Assembly: GCA_964620645.1 (NCBI GenBank)
Contig: CAZUHU010000190.1
Coordinates: 1-7,032 of the forward strand
Source of the DNA: Bog-950 sp964620645
Lineage (GTDB): Bacteria; Bacteroidota; Bacteroidia; Chitinophagales; LD1
Direction: 5' to 3'
Length of the DNA stretch: 7,032 bases
Part shown: in pieces, positions 4,564 through 7,032 of the stretch
Position numbering within the stretch: the stretch's first letter is position 1
Layout: every line of letters begins with the position of its first letter
Program-made: the position numbers and the translations under genes
Notes under the pieces: generated by a model
Databases searched by the model: none
The model's input: the letters and a program-made list of their open reading frames with translations, nothing else
Told to the model about the DNA's origin: nothing

Positions 4564-6135
4564 ATGAGCCAATCCTATATCCTCACCTTCGACCTCGGTA
4601 CCAGCGGCCCTAAAGTGGCCTTGTTTGATGAAAACTGTAAATGCATAGGCCACCAGTTTGAAGAGGTGCCCTTACTGCTTTCAGAAGGTGGTGGCGCGGA
4701 ACAGCGCCCGTCGGATTGGACTAACGCTATCCGCACCTGCTACAAAAAGCTGATTGCCTCAACAGGTGTTGATACCAAAAAAATTGCTGCCATTAACTGC
4801 ACAGCTCAATGGAGCGGCACTGTAGCTATAGGTAAGGATGGTAAAGAACTGATGAACTCCATTATATGGATGGATACGCGGGGTGCGGAGTATGTAAAAG
4901 AACTTACGCATGGCCCTATCCGCGTTGAAGGTTACGGCGTAGGCAAAATACTAAAGTGGATTCGCTTAACCGGTGGCGGCCCCACCAAAAGCGGTAAGGA
5001 CCCCATTGCGCACATTCTCTACATTCAAAAACGTCTGCCGCAAATTTACAGCAGCACGCATAAGTTTTTGGAGCCTAAAGATTACCTCAACTTCTGGCTT
5101 ACCGGCCGCTATGCCGCCAGTTACGATTCTATAACCCTGCATTGGGTAACTGATAACCGCAACATCAATAACATTACCTATCACGATGGCCTTATAGCGC
5201 TAACCGGTATTGATAAAGCCAAGTTACCGGACCTGGTGCCAACCAATAGCGTGTTAGGTACTGTTACTAAAGAAATTGCGGAGGAGTTTGGACTAAACCC
5301 CGATGTAAAGGTAGTAAGCGGTACGCCTGATGTGCAAAGCGCAGCCGTTGGTTCAGGCGCTATACGCGATTACGAAGGCCACTTATACGTAGGCACCAGC
5401 AGTTGGCTGGTTTGCCACGTGCCCTTTAAAAAAACCGATGTGTTCCATAACATGGGCACCATTCCTTCGGCTATGCCCGGCCGCTACTTAATAGCTAACG
5501 AGCAGGAAACTGCCGGCGCCTGCTTAAACTTCCTTAAAAATAACCTGCTGTATTTTCAGGATGAACTGAACAGCGGCACAGCGCCCAAAGACTTCTACAA
5601 ACTGGTAGATAAAATTGTGGCGCAAGTACCCGCCGGTAGCGAGGGGGTTTTCTTTCTACCCTGGATGTATGGCGAACGTAGCCCTGTGGATGACCACAGC
5701 GTGCGCGGAGGGTTCTATAACCTGTCTTTAAACAACAACCGCCAGCATATGATGCGCGCCGTGCTGGAGGGGGTTAGCCTTAACGCCCGCTGGCTGTTAA
5801 CCTTTGTAGAAAAGATGACAGCTAAGCCTTTCGATGGTATCAACTTTATAGGCGGTGGCGCCAATAGCGATGTTTGGAGCCAGATAATGGCCGACGTATT
5901 GAATCGCCCGATTAAGCAGGTAAAGGAGCCGCTAATGGCCAACAGCCGTGGCACGGCCATGTTGGGCTGGATGGCTATTGGCCGCATGGGTATTGAAGAA
6001 GCTGCCAAAAGCGTAGAGATAAACAAAGTATTTACCCCTAACCCTGCCCACCGCGCCCTTTACGACGAACGTTTTGAGCGTTTTGTGGAGATTTATAATC
6101 GAAACAAGCCCATCTTCGAAAAGCTGAATCACTAA
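4564..6135 (+). CDS. FGGY-family carbohydrate kinase (xylulokinase-like)
   Basis: The 523-aa complete cytoplasmic kinase transfers ATP phosphate to a sugar or polyol. The N-terminal domain opens with the phosphate-1 loop FDLGTSGPKVALFD (9-22). The substrate-facing segment reads CTAQWSG (79-85) where classical xylulokinases have GQMHG, and IIWMDTRGAEY (100-110) follows. The C-terminal domain has SGTPDVQSAAVGSGA (252-266), with D256 as the likely catalytic base, the phosphate-2 loop GTSSW (277-281), the second FGGY signature region GGFYNLSL through MMRAVLEGVSL (382-406), and the adenosine motif FIGGGANSDVW (428-438). Length and domain order are normal. The QWSG type, with an inserted RLTGGGPTKSGKDP loop (134-147), resembles a subgroup annotated loosely as xylulose kinases. 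No isomerase, transporter or regulator lies nearby, so the sugar is not defined. The family is certain, the substrate is not. Confidence 0.93.
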   Translation: MSQSYILTFDLGTSGPKVALFDENCKCIGHQFEEVPLLLSEGGGAEQRPSDWTNAIRTCYKKLIASTGVDTKKIAAINCTAQWSGTVAIGKDGKELMNSIIWMDTRGAEYVKELTHGPIRVEGYGVGKILKWIRLTGGGPTKSGKDPIAHILYIQKRLPQIYSSTHKFLEPKDYLNFWLTGRYAASYDSITLHWVTDNRNINNITYHDGLIALTGIDKAKLPDLVPTNSVLGTVTKEIAEEFGLNPDVKVVSGTPDVQSAAVGSGAIRDYEGHLYVGTSSWLVCHVPFKKTDVFHNMGTIPSAMPGRYLIANEQETAGACLNFLKNNLLYFQDELNSGTAPKDFYKLVDKIVAQVPAGSEGVFFLPWMYGERSPVDDHSVRGGFYNLSLNNNRQHMMRAVLEGVSLNARWLLTFVEKMTAKPFDGINFIGGGANSDVWSQIMADVLNRPIKQVKEPLMANSRGTAMLGWMAIGRMGIEEAAKSVEINKVFTPNPAHRALYDERFERFVEIYNRNKPIFEKLNH

Positions 6136-6174
6136 CATTTGTTATAAGCCGGTTTACTGGCATTCTATTCGCTT

Positions 6175-6182
6175 TATTTTTG
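6175..6182 (+). promoter_or_regulatory. Candidate -7 box placed on the protease gene start
   Basis: TATTTTTG is an exact match to TAnnTTTG. It ends 7 bases before the ATG at 6190, so transcription would start at or within about three bases of the start codon. The -33 position is weak: TTTA at 6153-6156 with an 18-base spacer is the best candidate. The spacing between box and ATG equals that of the DUF5829-like gene. Confidence 0.5.
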
Positions 6183-6189
6183 TGCTTTA

Positions 6190-7014
6190 ATGAAGAGAGA
6201 TTTGAAGACTTTTAAACTGATAAGTGCAGTTTTATTGGTTTTGTTTGTTTGTGTAGCTGCTGCACCTGCAACTGAGGCCGGCGGTAAAAAAATGCCTGCT
6301 GAATATAATTGCGGTAGCGCTGATGTGCTAAGCGGAGATATGTACGTGCTTAGTTGTTTTGTATCTGCCGATAACACACAATGGACCGCCAATGAAAAGA
6401 AAGAAGCGCTGGCAGCCCTCAGTAAATCGCAAAGCTGGTTGCAGAAACAGGCCAAGCGGTACAATGCTCCATTGACCTTTACGGGCGGTAGCTTTGGCCA
6501 AACTGCTGATATAAAGAATAACGATATTGGATACGGTACTGCATGCGGTAATGAGCGCGTTGATGTTATTAGTGAGGTTCTTACCTCTATTGGCTACGAT
6601 GGCCCCCGCGATTTTTATAAATGGGTATTAACCAATACTACCTGTACCAAAACCTACATTTTGTTGTTCGTAAAGGGCAAGGGTATTTCTTATTCCATGC
6701 CCTATACCAAACGCTGTAATCCGGATGTTTACTTTGTTGAGGGCTCCGTCATTTACAGCCACGACCCCGAAGGCCATAAACTGAACGAAAGCGATATAGC
6801 GCACGAAACGCTTCATTTGTTTGGCGCCTGGGATTTGTATGAAACCTTTGAACAAACCGCTAAACGCGAAGCACGGGCGCGCGAACTCTACCCAAACGAT
6901 ATTATGCTGCGCACTTCGTACAATATAAATGAATTAGAAGTTTCTGAATTAAGCGCCTGGGCCATTGGTTGGAACAACAACTACAAACCCATCTTTAACT
7001 GGTTTAAACCGTAA
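6190..7014 (+). CDS. Secreted metzincin-like zinc metalloprotease candidate
   Basis: The product is 274 aa. Residues 1-30 form a Sec signal: MKRDLKTFK, a hydrophobic core (about 10-24), then APATEA, with a likely cut near A30. The mature part begins with a polar region with paired cysteines (C41, C56), then a mixed alpha/beta region (66-175) with C119, C152 and C176. IAHETLHLFGAWDLY (203-217) gives the full HExxHxxGxxD pattern, with H205, H209 and D215 as zinc ligands and E206 as the catalytic base. PNDIML (235-240) supplies M239, suitably placed to be the metzincin Met-turn. Asp as third ligand is known in snapalysin-type (M7) and related proteases. The C-terminal NELEVSELSAWAIGW (247-261) lacks a sorting domain. 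No pro-peptide is obvious and the exact family is not recognised. The product is probably periplasmic or released. It follows the kinase by 54 bp with its own promoter box. Confidence 0.82.
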   Translation: MKRDLKTFKLISAVLLVLFVCVAAAPATEAGGKKMPAEYNCGSADVLSGDMYVLSCFVSADNTQWTANEKKEALAALSKSQSWLQKQAKRYNAPLTFTGGSFGQTADIKNNDIGYGTACGNERVDVISEVLTSIGYDGPRDFYKWVLTNTTCTKTYILLFVKGKGISYSMPYTKRCNPDVYFVEGSVIYSHDPEGHKLNESDIAHETLHLFGAWDLYETFEQTAKREARARELYPNDIMLRTSYNINELEVSELSAWAIGWNNNYKPIFNWFKP

Positions 7015-7032
7015 TTCAGCTAAGTTTGCCTT

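Noticed and set aside
5715..6026. Antisense open frames opposite the FGGY kinase and over its end (also 4966-5184, 5932-6138)
   Set aside because: They are shadows of a full-length kinase with intact motifs.
6148..6161. Short hairpin GCCGG/CTGGC with TTTA loop after the kinase, followed by a T-rich run
   Set aside because: The stem is only 5 bp with a wobble, and the T-rich run is 12 or more bases away and belongs to the -7 box; too weak to call a terminator.
1..7032. CRISPR array, toxin-antitoxin pair, phage or secretion-system module
   Set aside because: No spaced direct repeats, no paired small genes with such motifs, and every sizeable gene fits an ordinary housekeeping or envelope family.

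Overview
The window looks like chromosomal DNA from a member of the Bacteroidota, probably a Chitinophagaceae- or Sphingobacteriia-like heterotroph. The sequence evidence is: start codons without Shine-Dalgarno sequences; upstream boxes matching the Bacteroidota -7 element TAnnTTTG (exact before the gene at 6190, near-matches before those at 1258, 2011, 2722 and 4564); short Bacteroidota-style lipoprotein signals (LLAAC, LLAGC); and a gene set (DUF5829-like protein, VOC protein, CpcT/CpeT-like lipoprotein, secreted HExxHxxGxxD protease) typical of that phylum. The genus cannot be fixed from the sequence alone.

Left edge (1-410): the last 27 codons of a gene entering on the + strand (stop at 84-86), a GC-rich REP-like hairpin (120-141), about 90 bases without clear content, and a probable frameshifted gene relic on the - strand (233-410). 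The relic directly abuts the stop codon of the next gene. This strip looks eroded or rearranged.

Middle (407-4469): a secreted DUF5829-like protein (-, 407-1258) diverges from a VOC/glyoxalase-fold protein (+, 1451-1831). A perfect 10-bp inverted repeat (1356-1379) lies between them. Next come a CpcT/CpeT-family lipoprotein (+, 2011-2655) and an isoprenylcysteine-carboxyl-methyltransferase-like membrane protein (+, 2722-3291). The latter converges, with only 2 bp between stop codons, on a lipoprotein of unknown function (-, 3294-3908). That lipoprotein in turn diverges from a small four-helix membrane protein (+, 4026-4469) across a 117-bp region holding three palindromic elements.

Right (4564-7014): a complete FGGY-family sugar kinase (523 aa, xylulokinase-like) preceded by a good Bacteroidota promoter, then a secreted metzincin-like zinc protease candidate (274 aa) with its own promoter box placed almost on the start codon.

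The genes appear to be mostly single transcription units rather than one operon: nearly every + strand gene has its own candidate -7 box and orientations alternate. I see no CRISPR array, tRNA/rRNA, intact transposase, phage module, toxin-antitoxin pair or biosynthetic cluster. I do not see a convincing new multi-gene system. The points most worth following are the frameshifted relic at the left edge, the two REP-like hairpins, the two apparently leaderless promoters with identical geometry, the CpeT-type protein in a probably non-photosynthetic host, and the compact protease.
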